A stretch of DNA of 64,000 nt from Streptomyces sp. NBC_01471 (lineage in GTDB: Bacteria; Actinomycetota; Actinomycetes; Streptomycetales; Streptomycetaceae): the NCBI RefSeq assembly GCF_041438865.1, contig NZ_CP109450.1, positions 3,892,501 to 3,956,500 of the forward strand. Reading direction: 5' to 3'. This document shows, piece after piece, positions 42,049 to 50,860 of this stretch (position 1 is the stretch's first letter; every line of letters starts with the position of its first letter). Below the pieces are notes generated by a model, which saw only the letters and a program-made list of their open reading frames with translations, was not told where the DNA came from and ran no database searches. Position numbers and translations under genes: made by a program.

Positions 42049-42462
42049 TCAGCGCACGGTCACGTTGAAGACCGGGGAGGCCGTGCTCCCGCTGACCATG
42101 CGCAGCTGGTTCTTGCCCTTGATGCCGAGCTTGACGCCCAGCGAGTAGGCGCCGTTGCGGTTGATGGGTGCGGAGGCAGGCAGCGTGACCCACTTGCTGC
42201 CCTGCTTCTGCTGGAGGGTCACCTTGGCGCCCGCCTTGAGGCCGGTCGTGGTGCCCGTGACCCGGAAGAGCTGCCATGCCTTGACGAAGCTGACCGACGG
42301 CTTCGCCGTGATCGCGGCCTTGGCGGCGACGACCTGCGCGACGGGGGTGCTGGGTGCGGCCGGGGCGTCGGCCATGGCTGCGGTACCGGCCAGGGCGACG
42401 GTTGCGGCGGCGAGCGTACTGACGGCAGCGATTCGCAGGGAGCGCCGCTTGGTGACGATCAT
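42049..42462 (-). CDS. Small secreted protein
   Basis: The 137-aa product has a Sec signal peptide: basic MIVTKRRSLRIAAVSTLAAA, hydrophobic core, cleavage after AMADA (about residue 33). The mature part of about 100 residues, with FRVTGTTTGLKAGAKVTLQQ and ending PVFNVTVR, looks like an all-beta Ig-like or surface-binding domain. ATG follows a GGGAC-type site. No function is recognised. Confidence 0.75.
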   Translation of the reverse strand: MIVTKRRSLRIAAVSTLAAATVALAGTAAMADAPAAPSTPVAQVVAAKAAITAKPSVSFVKAWQLFRVTGTTTGLKAGAKVTLQQKQGSKWVTLPASAPINRNGAYSLGVKLGIKGKNQLRMVSGSTASPVFNVTVR

Positions 42463-42603
42463 GAGTGTCCCTTTCGGTGAGGATCTCTGATTTCACGCAA
42501 AGGTGAGACAAATACCGTTGGTGTGGGTCTCACATGAAAAGACGACGTGTGGACCGCATGCGTTGTTGGCGCTGTGTCACTGTCCTGTAACAGGCTTGCC
42601 GCT

Positions 42604-42648
42604 CCCTCGCCCCCCTGCCCTCGCCCCCCTGCCCTCGCCCCCCTTCCC
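42604..42648. repeat. C-rich 14-bp tandem repeat
   Basis: About three copies of CCCTCGCCCCCCTG (from 42604, 42618 and 42632, the last diverging) in a strongly strand-biased C-rich tract. The 42463-42778 spacer otherwise contains only the presumed promoters of the flanking divergent genes. Confidence 0.85.
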
Positions 42649-42778
42649 CCGCGCCCTCCCCCACAGCCCCTCACCCCTCCCTCGTCTCCCGTCCTGCCCG
42701 TTCGCCCCCGCGGAGCAGGAGCGGCTCGCTTCCGGCGCGCCATCGACGGGTGAGGGTCCGTCTGGTAGGTCTCGGGCC

Positions 42779-44170
42779 ATGACTTCTTCAGATTCCGTGT
42801 CCGATTCCCTCGCGGAACTCCTTCCCACCACCCGGCGGGCGCTGCTGCACCGCATCGCCGTCGCGCAGTCCGAGGGGCGAGTGCCGTCGCTGGTGGCGGC
42901 GGTGATGCGGGACGGGCGGATGGTGTGGTCCGGGGCGCGCAGTTGCGTGGACGGCCATGCGCCGGACGCGGACACGCAGTACCGGATCGGTTCGATCACC
43001 AAGCCCTTCACCGCGGTCGCGGTGATGCGGTTGCGGGACGAGGGGCTGCTCGATCTGGCGGACCCGCTGGAGAAGCACCTTCCGGGCACCGGGGTCGGCG
43101 AGGTGACGATCGCTCAACTGCTCAGCCACACAGCCGGTCTGGCGGCGGAGACCCCCGGCGCATGGTGGGAGCGGTCCTCGGCCGCGCTGCGTCCGGGGCT
43201 TTCGGACGTGCTCGGAGAACGGCCGCAGCTCCATCCGGCAGGCCGGCGTCATCACTACTCCAACCCGGGATACGCCCTGCTCGGCGCGGTGGTGGAGGCG
43301 CTGCGGGGTGCGGCGTGGGCGGACGTGGTGAAGCGCGAGATCTGCGTACCGCTCGGGATGGACCGTACGAGCGCCCAGCCGCAGGCGCCTCATGCCGGTG
43401 CGTGGGCGGTTCATCCGTGGGCGGACGCGCTGCTGCCGGAGCCGGCCGAGGACCTGGGGCTGATGGCGCCCGCGGGACAACTGTGGTCGACAGCCGCTGA
43501 TCTGTGCCGCTTCGCCGCCTTCCTGGCGGAGGGCGACGACCGGGTGCTCGGTGCGGAGACCGTACGGGAGATGCGCGCACCCGCGGCTGCCCCCGAAGCG
43601 GGGCAGTGGGACGGCGGGTACGGGCTCGGCGTCCAGCTCGCACAGCGCGACGGCCGGACGCTGGCCGGGCACACCGGATCGCTGCCGGGATTCGTGGCCG
43701 GACTGTGGGTGAGCGTGGCGGACGGAGTGGCTGCGGTGGCGCTCTCGAACAGCACGTCGGGGGTCGGGCCGCAGGTCGCCGCCGATCTGGTGCGGATCGT
43801 GGCGGACGCGGAACCCACTATTCCGCAGCCCTGGCGCCCGCTGCCGGAGGTCGATTCCGGCCTGCTCGAACTGGCGGGGCCCTGGTACTGGGGAACGTCG
43901 GTGAGCGGTCTGCGGCTGACGGCTGACGGCGCGATCGAGTTCGGCCCGCTGGCCGGCGGCGGGCGGAGCTCCCGCTTCCGCGCGGAGCGGGACGGCAGCT
44001 GGACCGGGCTCGACGGCTATTTCGCGGGGGAGACGCTGCGGGTCGTACGGCGGGACGGCGAGGTGAGCCATCTGGATCTGGGCTCGTTCGTCTTCACCCG
44101 GCAGCCGTACGATCCGGGGGCGCCGGTGCCGGGCGGCGTGGACGAGGGCGGCTGGCACGGGCTGCCGTAG
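42779..44170 (+). CDS. Serine hydrolase of the beta-lactamase/class C family
   Basis: Beta-lactamase, DD-peptidase or esterase fold, 463 aa, without a signal peptide, so probably cytoplasmic. It has the catalytic SxxK in RIGSITKPFTAVAV (about residue 69), Tyr-Ser-Asn in HHYSNPGYALLGAVVE (about 160) and the HTG motif in LAGHTGSLPGFVAGLW (about 297). A C-terminal extension of about 110 residues follows, as in the penicillin-recognising esterase group. ATG at 42779 is the first good start; the frame is open to 42503 over C-rich repeats. Confidence 0.9.
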   Translation: MTSSDSVSDSLAELLPTTRRALLHRIAVAQSEGRVPSLVAAVMRDGRMVWSGARSCVDGHAPDADTQYRIGSITKPFTAVAVMRLRDEGLLDLADPLEKHLPGTGVGEVTIAQLLSHTAGLAAETPGAWWERSSAALRPGLSDVLGERPQLHPAGRRHHYSNPGYALLGAVVEALRGAAWADVVKREICVPLGMDRTSAQPQAPHAGAWAVHPWADALLPEPAEDLGLMAPAGQLWSTAADLCRFAAFLAEGDDRVLGAETVREMRAPAAAPEAGQWDGGYGLGVQLAQRDGRTLAGHTGSLPGFVAGLWVSVADGVAAVALSNSTSGVGPQVAADLVRIVADAEPTIPQPWRPLPEVDSGLLELAGPWYWGTSVSGLRLTADGAIEFGPLAGGGRSSRFRAERDGSWTGLDGYFAGETLRVVRRDGEVSHLDLGSFVFTRQPYDPGAPVPGGVDEGGWHGLP

Positions 44171-44307
44171 CGGGCCGGGGTTCGATCACCAGGACCGGCC
44201 GGATCACGGCACGGAAAACCGGACAGACCAGCGTGCGGACGACCGGTCTCCCGCTCCTTCTCCCGCTTCTTCTTCCGGTTCCGCCACCGTCGGTTCGGCC
44301 CGGCCCG

Positions 44308-45471
44308 TCAGCTCGACAGTTCCCGCTCCAGCGGGGTCCTGATCCGTGGTGTGATCCGTGCCTCCCCCGCCCACGCGGCGAACCGGGCGGCCTCCGACCC
44401 GACCGCATCGGTGGCCTCCTGCCCCGGATCGGCCAGCAGGCGCCACACCACTTCGCCGTCCGAGCGCTGCGCCCAGCCACCGATGATCCGTCCGTTCCAC
44501 CACACGGTCGGGCCGACGTTGCCCGCACGGTCGAAGAGCGCCGGGCGGTGCTCGGCGTCGAGGTGGAAGGTGCGGTCGGCCCAGCCCATGGCGCTGGGGT
44601 CGAGCGCGGGCAGCAGGGCCGCCCACGGTTCCGTGGGCGGTTCGGGTGCTGCGTCGCCCGGCGCGACGAATCCTGGTGCCCCGTCGTCCAGGCGTACTTC
44701 CTCCGCGCCGACCGACGCGAGTGCCCTGCGGGTGTCCGTCAGGGTCCATCCGGTCCACCACTTGAGGTCTGCCTCGGTCGCGGGTCCGTAGGAAAGGAGC
44801 CAGCGGCGGGCCAGCTCGGCCTTGGCCTCGGGCACGGGGAGGGCGGGCCAGGAGGTTCCGGCCGTCCAGCGGAACTGGCTCGACGTCCAGGAGCCGCGCG
44901 GCCGGTCGCGGCGGATGCGGCCGTCGGCGGCCAGCAGCCGGATGACCCGGGTGGTGACGCCCTGGACGGCCTCCCACTTCCTGCCCGGGAAGACCGTGAT
45001 CTTCGTACGGAGTGCGGGAACCGCGCCGGAGAGTTCGCTGCCGGTGGCGGCGCCGCGGTCGGCGAGCGCGGCCAGTGTCGCCGCCTCGGCCTCGGCCAGC
45101 CAGCGTTCGTCCAGGCCGCCGCCGTCCTCCGCGAGCTGTTTGAGGAACGTCCGGCGCTCCTTGACCGCGATGGCGCGGGCCGTGGACGCGTCGACGTAAG
45201 GGGCCACGTCCCGCGACACCGCGAAGAGCGTGTTGCGCAGGGAGAGCAGCCTGACCAGGGAGACATCGTCGTACAGGGCGTGTTCGACGGCGGCTGTGCT
45301 CGCTTCGGCGAGTCGCGCGCAGACGGAGAGATAGAGGGTCGCCGCGTCGGTGGCGTGCAGGGCGACGACGGCGTCGGACGCCTCGACGGGGGTGGCGGCC
45401 CGCACGGAGGGTGCGAGGCGGTGGCGCCGGCCCAGGCGGATACGGCGCTGCTCATTGCTGATCCGGTGCAT
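44308..45471 (-). CDS. Winged-helix DNA-binding protein (HTH_42/YcaQ-like)
   Basis: The 387-aa product is a member of the family of YcaQ/AlkX-like winged-helix proteins, some of which unhook DNA interstrand crosslinks. It has VVALHATDAATLYLSVCARL (about 36-55), DDVSLVRLLSLRNTLFAVSR (about 68-87), tandem winged helices and a C-terminal GPTVWWNGRIIGGWAQRSDG (about 324-343). The QxR/QxD-type catalytic motif of true crosslink glycosylases is not evident, so enzymatic activity is uncertain. Confidence 0.82.
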   Translation of the reverse strand: MHRISNEQRRIRLGRRHRLAPSVRAATPVEASDAVVALHATDAATLYLSVCARLAEASTAAVEHALYDDVSLVRLLSLRNTLFAVSRDVAPYVDASTARAIAVKERRTFLKQLAEDGGGLDERWLAEAEAATLAALADRGAATGSELSGAVPALRTKITVFPGRKWEAVQGVTTRVIRLLAADGRIRRDRPRGSWTSSQFRWTAGTSWPALPVPEAKAELARRWLLSYGPATEADLKWWTGWTLTDTRRALASVGAEEVRLDDGAPGFVAPGDAAPEPPTEPWAALLPALDPSAMGWADRTFHLDAEHRPALFDRAGNVGPTVWWNGRIIGGWAQRSDGEVVWRLLADPGQEATDAVGSEAARFAAWAGEARITPRIRTPLERELSS

Positions 45472-45591
45472 CCGGGAGCCTTCCCGTTTCCGTGGGCCGC
45501 TCGCTGCGTGCTGGCTTCTCTCGACAGCTAGGCGGTTCTCGCGTCGTGTACTCGCTCCCGCTCTGCGGCTCCGTCCGGCGCTGCCGGGTGT

Positions 45592-46044
45592 TCAGAGCTG
45601 GAGCTTGAAGCCGAGGTGGCTCGCGGTGAAGCCGAGCCTCTCGTAGAAGCGGTGGGCGTCGGTCCGGGTGGCGTCCGAGGTCAGCTGGACCAACTGGCAG
45701 CCCTGGCTGCGGGATGTGTCGACGGCCCACTCGATGAGCCGGGTACCGAGACCGCTGCCGCGCTCGTCGCCGTGGATGCGTACGCCTTCGATGATGGAAC
45801 GTGTGGCGCCCCGCCGGGAGAGCCCGGGGATGACGGTGAGCTGGAGGGTGCCGACGACGCGGCCCTCGCGCACCGCGACGACCAGGTGCTGTTGCGGGTC
45901 GGCGGCGATCCGACGGTACGCCGTGGTGTACGGGCCGAGGTCGTCCGGGGACTCACGCTGGGCGCCGAGCGGGTCGTCGGCGAGCATGGCCACGATCTCA
46001 GGGATGTCGTTCTCGTGCGCGGGGCGGATCTCCAGGTCGCTCAT
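45592..46044 (-). CDS. GNAT-family N-acetyltransferase
   Basis: The 150-aa product is a single GNAT domain: MSDLEIRPAHENDIPEIVAM, VVGTLQLTVIPGLSRRGATR, then the acetyl-CoA motif GDERGSGLGTRLIEWAVDTS (about 92-111) and the C-terminal DAHRFYERLGF. Substrate unknown. It is co-directional with the MarR gene 47 bp upstream. Confidence 0.9.
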   Translation of the reverse strand: MSDLEIRPAHENDIPEIVAMLADDPLGAQRESPDDLGPYTTAYRRIAADPQQHLVVAVREGRVVGTLQLTVIPGLSRRGATRSIIEGVRIHGDERGSGLGTRLIEWAVDTSRSQGCQLVQLTSDATRTDAHRFYERLGFTASHLGFKLQL

Positions 46045-46091
46045 GGTCCGCAGAGTACGCGGGCGCGGATGCCGACATGATCCCGGCCGGA

Positions 46092-46550
46092 TCAGAGCGG
46101 CTGGTTGAGGTCTTCGACCGCGCGCGCGAGCGGGGCCAGCTCCGGATTGGCCGCGGCTCTGTCGAGGGCCTCGCGCAGCGCTCCGGCGTTGGTGGGGCGG
46201 GCCTCCTCCAGGAGCGCGAGGCCCGCTTCGGTGACATCGGTGTAGATGCCGCGGCGGTCGGTGTCGCAGAGGTAGCGGGTGAGCAGGCCGCGGTCCTCCT
46301 GGCGGGTGACGAGGCGGGTGGTGGCGCTCTGGCTGAGGACCACGGCGTCGGCGACCTGCTTCATCTGGAGATGGCCGCCGGGGCCGTCGTGCTGACGGCT
46401 GAGGATGTCGAGGAGCGAGTACTCGCGCACGCTGAGGCCGTGGCCCCGCTGGAGGGCCTTTTCGACGTGGGCCTCGATGTGGCCGTGCAGCAGGGAGAGC
46501 GCGCACCAGCCCTGGGCGAGCGCGGTGAGTGCGGGGTCGGTCGCTGCCAT
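46092..46550 (-). CDS. MarR-family transcriptional regulator
   Basis: The 152-aa product has a MarR winged helix with YSLLDILSRQHDGPGGHLQM (about 47-66), KQVADAVVLSQSATTRLVTR, then the wing RGLLTRYLCDTDRRGIYTDV (about 87-106). It diverges from an MFS exporter, the classic MarR-efflux arrangement, so it probably represses the exporter until a ligand binds. The spacer 46551-46857 contains inverted CTTGC/GCAAG elements (46767-46771, 46787-46791) that could be operators. Confidence 0.9.
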   Translation of the reverse strand: MAATDPALTALAQGWCALSLLHGHIEAHVEKALQRGHGLSVREYSLLDILSRQHDGPGGHLQMKQVADAVVLSQSATTRLVTRQEDRGLLTRYLCDTDRRGIYTDVTEAGLALLEEARPTNAGALREALDRAAANPELAPLARAVEDLNQPL

Positions 46551-46857
46551 GGGTGATCTCCTCCGTCGTCCTGCATCGCCGCCTGCTGTCGAGCGGGCCG
46601 GGCGGCCATCTGAGGCCGGACCGGCCGGTCGTCCGCGGGCCGGACGGGTTGGTCAACTGCTGTCGAGCCGGTCCGCCGCGCGCTGCTGACCTGCCTGACG
46701 CGGCACTGGTTCGGTGCCACGGTGCGGTTTAGAACCAGGATAAGGCACGAGGCGCGATAGTCCGCGCTTGCAATTAACCAGCGCACGCAAGTATTGTCTC
46801 TGCATGTAAGGCGCTCATGCAAGCAAATCCCGTGCCCCGCCCCGGAAGGTGAACCCC

Positions 46858-48117
46858 ATGCCACTCGCGCTCCTCGCCCTAGCCATTGGGGCGTTCGGTA
46901 TCGGAACCACCGAGTTCGTGATCATGGGTCTGCTGCCGCAGGTCGCGGACTCCTTCCAGGTCTCGATTCCCACGGCCGGGTTCCTGGTCACCGGTTACGC
47001 GCTGGGGGTGGTCGCCGGAGCCCCGCTGATGACCGTTCTCGGCACCCGGGTCCCCCGGAAGAAGATGCTGATGCTGCTGATGGGGCTGTTCGTCATCGGC
47101 AACGTGGTCTCCGCGACCGCTCCGGTGTTCGGCGTGATGCTCGCCGGGCGGATCGTCGCCTCGTTCGCTCACGGCGCGTTCTTCGGCATCGGCTCGGTCG
47201 TGGCCGCAGGTCTGGTGGCTCCGCAGAAGAAGGCGGGCGCCATCGCGATGATGTTCACCGGGCTGACCCTGGCCAATGTCATCGGTGTGCCGCTGGGCAC
47301 CCTCATCGGCCAGGACATCGGCTGGCGGCTGACGTTCCTGCTGGTCGCCGGGCTCGGCGTCGTCGGGCTGCTGGGCGTCGCCAAGCTCGTACCGGAGCAG
47401 CCCCGGCCGGAGGGCGTCCGGCTGCGGCATGAGCTCGCCGCCTTCCGCAATGTGCAGGTGCTGCTTGCGATGGCGATGACGGTTCTCGGCTTCGGCGGGG
47501 TTTTCGCCGCGATCACCTACATCTCACCCATGATGACGTCCGTCGCCGGATTCTCCGAGGGCGGTGTCACCTGGCTGCTGGTGCTCTTCGGCCTCGGCAT
47601 GGTCAGTGGCAATCTGCTCGGCGGCCGCTTCGCCGACCGCGCGCTGATGCCGATGCTGTACGTGTCGCTCGGCGGACTGGCCCTGGTCCTGGCGCTGTTC
47701 ACGCTCACCGCTCACGACAAGATCGCTTCGGCGGTCACGGTCTTCCTGATCGGCGGGCTCGGATTCGCGACCGTGCCGCCCCTGCAGAAGCGGGTGCTCG
47801 ACCATGCGTCGGGAGCGCCGACGCTGGCCTCCGCCGTCAACATCGGAGCCTTCAACCTCGGTAACGCACTCTCCGCGTGGCTCGGCGGGATCGTCATCGC
47901 CGCGGGTCTCGGTTACACCGCCCCCAACTGGGTGGGAGCTGTCCTCGCCGCATCGGCGCTGCTCCTCGCGCTTGTCTCCAGCACCCTGGAACGGCGGAGC
48001 GGGACGGCCGGGTCCGCGGGCCGGGTCGTGGCCGGGACGGCGCCGGCCGAACCGGCGCAGCAGTCCGACCCGACGCGCCAGGCCGGGCGCACTCCGGACG
48101 TACCCGCGAACCGCTAA
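46858..48117 (+). CDS. MFS transporter (Bcr/AraJ-like drug or sugar efflux)
   Basis: The 419-aa product has 12 predicted membrane helices. It starts MPLALLALAIGAFGIGTTEF, with VIMGLLPQVADSFQVSIPTA, GYALGVVAGAPLMTVLGTRV-PRKK (motif A-like) and the second-half ATVPPLQKRVLDHASGAPTL, which place it in the DHA1 (AraJ/NepI/YdhP-like) group. ATG at 46858 sits 8 nt after GGAAGG; a GTG at 46849 is possible. The C-terminal 40 residues are polar. It is divergent from the MarR gene. Confidence 0.92.
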   Translation: MPLALLALAIGAFGIGTTEFVIMGLLPQVADSFQVSIPTAGFLVTGYALGVVAGAPLMTVLGTRVPRKKMLMLLMGLFVIGNVVSATAPVFGVMLAGRIVASFAHGAFFGIGSVVAAGLVAPQKKAGAIAMMFTGLTLANVIGVPLGTLIGQDIGWRLTFLLVAGLGVVGLLGVAKLVPEQPRPEGVRLRHELAAFRNVQVLLAMAMTVLGFGGVFAAITYISPMMTSVAGFSEGGVTWLLVLFGLGMVSGNLLGGRFADRALMPMLYVSLGGLALVLALFTLTAHDKIASAVTVFLIGGLGFATVPPLQKRVLDHASGAPTLASAVNIGAFNLGNALSAWLGGIVIAAGLGYTAPNWVGAVLAASALLLALVSSTLERRSGTAGSAGRVVAGTAPAEPAQQSDPTRQAGRTPDVPANR

Positions 48118-48137
48118 TCGTGCGGCTGCTGCGGCTG

Positions 48138-48992
48138 TCAGCCTGCCGCGACCGTCAGGGGCGTGAAGCGGCGGGTCCAGTCGCCCGGCAGGTCCGGGAT
48201 CTGCCGAGTCATCACGGTGTTGATGCTTACCGGCTTCATCCCACCGTCCTTGACCCAGCCGAGGAGTTCCGTATGGCGTACGTCGATATCGGCGCGCAGC
48301 GGGCGGTCGGTGCCCGCCGCGAGTGAGGCGATCAGGGCTTGCGCGGTCGCGGTGTCGCGGGCGATCAGCGGTCCGACCACGTGGCTGTCCGTGGCGGGCC
48401 AGGCTGCCGCGTAGCCGGTGATGCCGGCGGTGTCTTCCGCGACGCGCAGCTGGTCCGCGAAGGCGGGCAGCCGCGTGATCATGTGGGTGCGATCCTCGCC
48501 GAAGACCTCGTTGTCCAGGCGCAGCATCGCGTGCAGATCGCCGGCCGTGGCCCGGCGGGTCGCCACGTCCGGTTCCGGGCTCCGGGGGCGGAAGCGGCCG
48601 CACACCATCTCGGCCCGGCCCACGGCCCGGAAGCCGAATTTCTCGTAGAGCGGCTGACCGAGTGGGGTGGCGTGCAGAGTGAGCGGGATGCCGTCGAACT
48701 CGTCGATCACATGGCGCATCATCCGCTGCCCGGCACCCTGCTGCGCGTACTCGCCGGCGACCAGGAGCATGCCGATGGTGGCCAGCCCCGAGCCGTACGC
48801 GGTGACGACACACGCGGCCGCCAGCCCCTCGCCCCCGGGGGCGTCGATTCCGTAACCCGTCCCGGCCGCGAGCAGCAGCCCCCACTTGTGTTCGTCGCGC
48901 GGCCAGCCGCGGTTCTCCGAGAGATCTGCGCAGGAGGTGAGGTCGCCGATGGTCAGGCGGCGGATGGGCAGCTCGTCGAGGGGGGAGGGCAT
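48138..48992 (-). CDS. GNAT-family acetyltransferase with two GNAT halves
   Basis: The 284-aa product has an N-terminal GNAT domain with IGMLLVAGEYAQQGAGQRMM (about 72-91) and LYEKFGFRAVGRAEMV. It also has a second, GNAT-like C-terminal half (about 145-260) that lacks an obvious Q/R-x2-G-x-G/A loop. Streptomycetes use such double proteins as acetyltransferases of unknown substrate. The ATG is 5 bp after the stop of the DUF2269-like gene, so the pair is an operon. Confidence 0.85.
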   Translation of the reverse strand: MPSPLDELPIRRLTIGDLTSCADLSENRGWPRDEHKWGLLLAAGTGYGIDAPGGEGLAAACVVTAYGSGLATIGMLLVAGEYAQQGAGQRMMRHVIDEFDGIPLTLHATPLGQPLYEKFGFRAVGRAEMVCGRFRPRSPEPDVATRRATAGDLHAMLRLDNEVFGEDRTHMITRLPAFADQLRVAEDTAGITGYAAAWPATDSHVVGPLIARDTATAQALIASLAAGTDRPLRADIDVRHTELLGWVKDGGMKPVSINTVMTRQIPDLPGDWTRRFTPLTVAAG

Positions 48993-48997
48993 GGTGG

Positions 48998-49549
48998 TCA
49001 GGCTCGCTGATGGGTGCGTACGCCGTCCACCGCTTTCCGGGATGTCTGCCGCTTGTTCCGGTGCTCCCGGCCGCGTGCGGTCAGGCCCCAGGGTTTCAGT
49101 ACTGAGATGGCCGTCATGAAGAAGTACGCGGCGGAGGCGACGGTGGGGGCGGCGACCGGACTCAGGTCGGGATGCCCTGCCGCGGCTGCCGCGTTGATCT
49201 GCGGGCGGAGCGCCAGGGCGGAGGCGGCGAGGGTGGCGAGGGTCAGCCAGAACTTGATCCACACCCAGCGGTGGCGGGCCAGACCCCAGTGCGTCCCGAG
49301 GGAGAGCACCACGCCGCTGAGCAGAGTGAGCAGGCCGACCGGGATGACCAGCCAGTCACCGAAGACCTTCATCGACCGGTACGCGGCTTCCGTCATGGGA
49401 GCGTCGGCGCAGGTGTACGCGGTGATTCCGAGCGCGAGCAGCCCGATGGTCAGGCCCAGCCAGCCCACCGAGACGGCGACATGGATCACGAGGACACCCC
49501 GGCGTGCGGAGCTGGTCAGGTGTTTCACGTGAAACACGCTGCCGCGCAT
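48998..49549 (-). CDS. DUF2269-type membrane protein
   Basis: The 183-aa product, from ATG at 49547-49549, has four hydrophobic segments: VLVIHVAVSVGWLGLTIGLL, WLVIPVGLLTLLSGVVLSLG, WIKFWLTLATLAASALAL and a weaker one near TVASAAYFFMTAISVL. GTG codons at 49535-49537 and 49526-49528 are alternative starts, so the exact N-terminus is unsure. If the upstream ones are used, the parS site is translated as Phe-His-Val-Lys-His. The function is unknown; the last 25 residues are basic. Confidence 0.72.
   Translation of the reverse strand: MRGSVFHVKHLTSSARRGVLVIHVAVSVGWLGLTIGLLALGITAYTCADAPMTEAAYRSMKVFGDWLVIPVGLLTLLSGVVLSLGTHWGLARHRWVWIKFWLTLATLAASALALRPQINAAAAAGHPDLSPVAAPTVASAAYFFMTAISVLKPWGLTARGREHRNKRQTSRKAVDGVRTHQRA
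49522..49535. promoter_or_regulatory. parS: parS site 8 (at the 5' end of the DUF2269-like gene)
   Basis: Perfect GTTTCACGTGAAAC within an 18-bp perfect palindrome (49520-49537), overlapping the start region of the minus-strand membrane-protein gene. It is the farthest parS from oriC in this window. Confidence 0.95.
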
Positions 49550-49604
49550 CCAGGTCCAGGGCGTCTGACAGGGGGAGTAAGCGGCTGTACTAGCCTCGGC
49601 GTAC

Positions 49605-50243
49605 ATGGCGCGCCTGCATCTCTTCGATCTCGACGGAACCCTCATCCGTGGTTCGGCCGCGCCGGTGGAGATATCCCGCCAGCTGGGGCTGCTGGAGGAG
49701 ATCGGCGTGCTGGAGCGTGATCTGGTCTCGGGGCGGCTCGGCCCACCGGAGTACGCGGTCGCGGTGCACGCTCTCTGGTCCGGCCTCACCGCGGACCATG
49801 TGACGGCCGCTTTCGACGCAGCGCCGTGGCTCGCCGGGATCCAGGAGGTCTGGCGGGACATCCGGGACCGCGGCGACTTCTGCGCGGTCATCTCGCTCTC
49901 GCCGTCGTTCTTCGTGGAGCGGCTGCTCGGCTGGGGTGCGCATGCGGCGTACGGTTCGCGCTTCCCGGAGGTGCCGTTCAACCGGCCGGTGGATCCGGCG
50001 GGCATTCTCAGCCCCGCTGCGAAGGTCCGGATCGCGGACCGGCTCTGCACCGAGTTCGCCGTCGGGCGGGCGGACTGCATCGCCTATGGGGACTCGATGT
50101 CGGACGTGGACCTCTTCGGAGCGGTGTCCCGGTCGGTCGCGGTGAACGCGGACGGCCATCTGGCGGGGCTGGCCACGCACAGCTACGCGGGCGGCGATCT
50201 GCGCGAGGCCTACGGGCTCGTTGCCGAGGTCGATGACAACTGA
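49605..50243 (+). CDS. HAD-superfamily phosphatase (SerB-like)
   Basis: The 212-aa product has the DxDGT motif in MARLHLFDLDGTLIRGS (Asp about 8 and 10), the SLSPSFFVERLL serine loop (about 97) and DCIAYGDSMSDVDLFGAV (about 163) for metal binding, matching the phosphoserine-phosphatase branch. Substrate unproven. It starts at ATG, divergent from the DUF2269-like gene. Confidence 0.87.
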   Translation: MARLHLFDLDGTLIRGSAAPVEISRQLGLLEEIGVLERDLVSGRLGPPEYAVAVHALWSGLTADHVTAAFDAAPWLAGIQEVWRDIRDRGDFCAVISLSPSFFVERLLGWGAHAAYGSRFPEVPFNRPVDPAGILSPAAKVRIADRLCTEFAVGRADCIAYGDSMSDVDLFGAVSRSVAVNADGHLAGLATHSYAGGDLREAYGLVAEVDDN

Positions 50244-50317
50244 CGGTGCTTCCGGGCGCTGAGGGGCGGGCCTGCCGATCGTGGCCGGCCCCCGGACCCG
50301 GCACCGGCCACCAGGAC

Positions 50318-50800
50318 TCATCCCAGGTCTGCGGCCTGGAGTGCCCGGACCCCCTCGATGTTCCCGTCGAGATAGTGCCGCAGTGAGAGCGGAACGAGAT
50401 GGACGGCCGCGATGCCGACCCGGCTGAAGGGCACCCGGACGATCTCGTAGTCGCCGCAGGGCTCTTCGACTTCGGGTCCGTGGCGCAGGGCGGGATCCAT
50501 CGACGCCAGTCGGCAGACGAAGAAGTGCTGCACCTTCACGCCCGCCACCCCGCCGCCTTCCGGGATGTGCTCGATGGTGTCGACGAAGCAGGGCACCACA
50601 TCGGTGATCTTGGCGCCGAGCTCCTCGTCGACCTCCCGGTGCAGGGCTTCGACCACGGTGGAGTCCTCGGCCTCGACCCCGCCGCCGGGAGTGACCCAGT
50701 ACGGTTCCACGCCGGGCTTGGTCCGCTTGATGAGGATCAGGTGGTCGCCGTCGAGGAGCACGGCGCGGGCGGTGCGCTTGACCACTGGACGTTCGGTCAT
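50318..50800 (-). CDS. NUDIX hydrolase
   Basis: Hydrolyses a nucleoside diphosphate linked to another group. The 160-aa product has the Nudix box in GGGVEAEDSTVVEALHREVD followed by EELGA (about 40-64). ATG at 50798-50800 gives MTERPVVKRTARAVLL, but has no ribosome-binding site; an upstream in-frame ATG at 50839 is an alternative. Substrate unknown. Confidence 0.88.
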   Translation of the reverse strand: MTERPVVKRTARAVLLDGDHLILIKRTKPGVEPYWVTPGGGVEAEDSTVVEALHREVDEELGAKITDVVPCFVDTIEHIPEGGGVAGVKVQHFFVCRLASMDPALRHGPEVEEPCGDYEIVRVPFSRVGIAAVHLVPLSLRHYLDGNIEGVRALQAADLG

Positions 50801-50860
50801 GGAAGGAGGTTGGCCCGGGAGACCGGTTCCGAAACGCATCACCTGCCCCGGAACCATCCC

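Noticed and set aside
42528..42541. parS-like sequence GTCTCACATGAAAA
   Set aside because: Three mismatches to GTTTCACGTGAAAC, including one in the central CACGTG.
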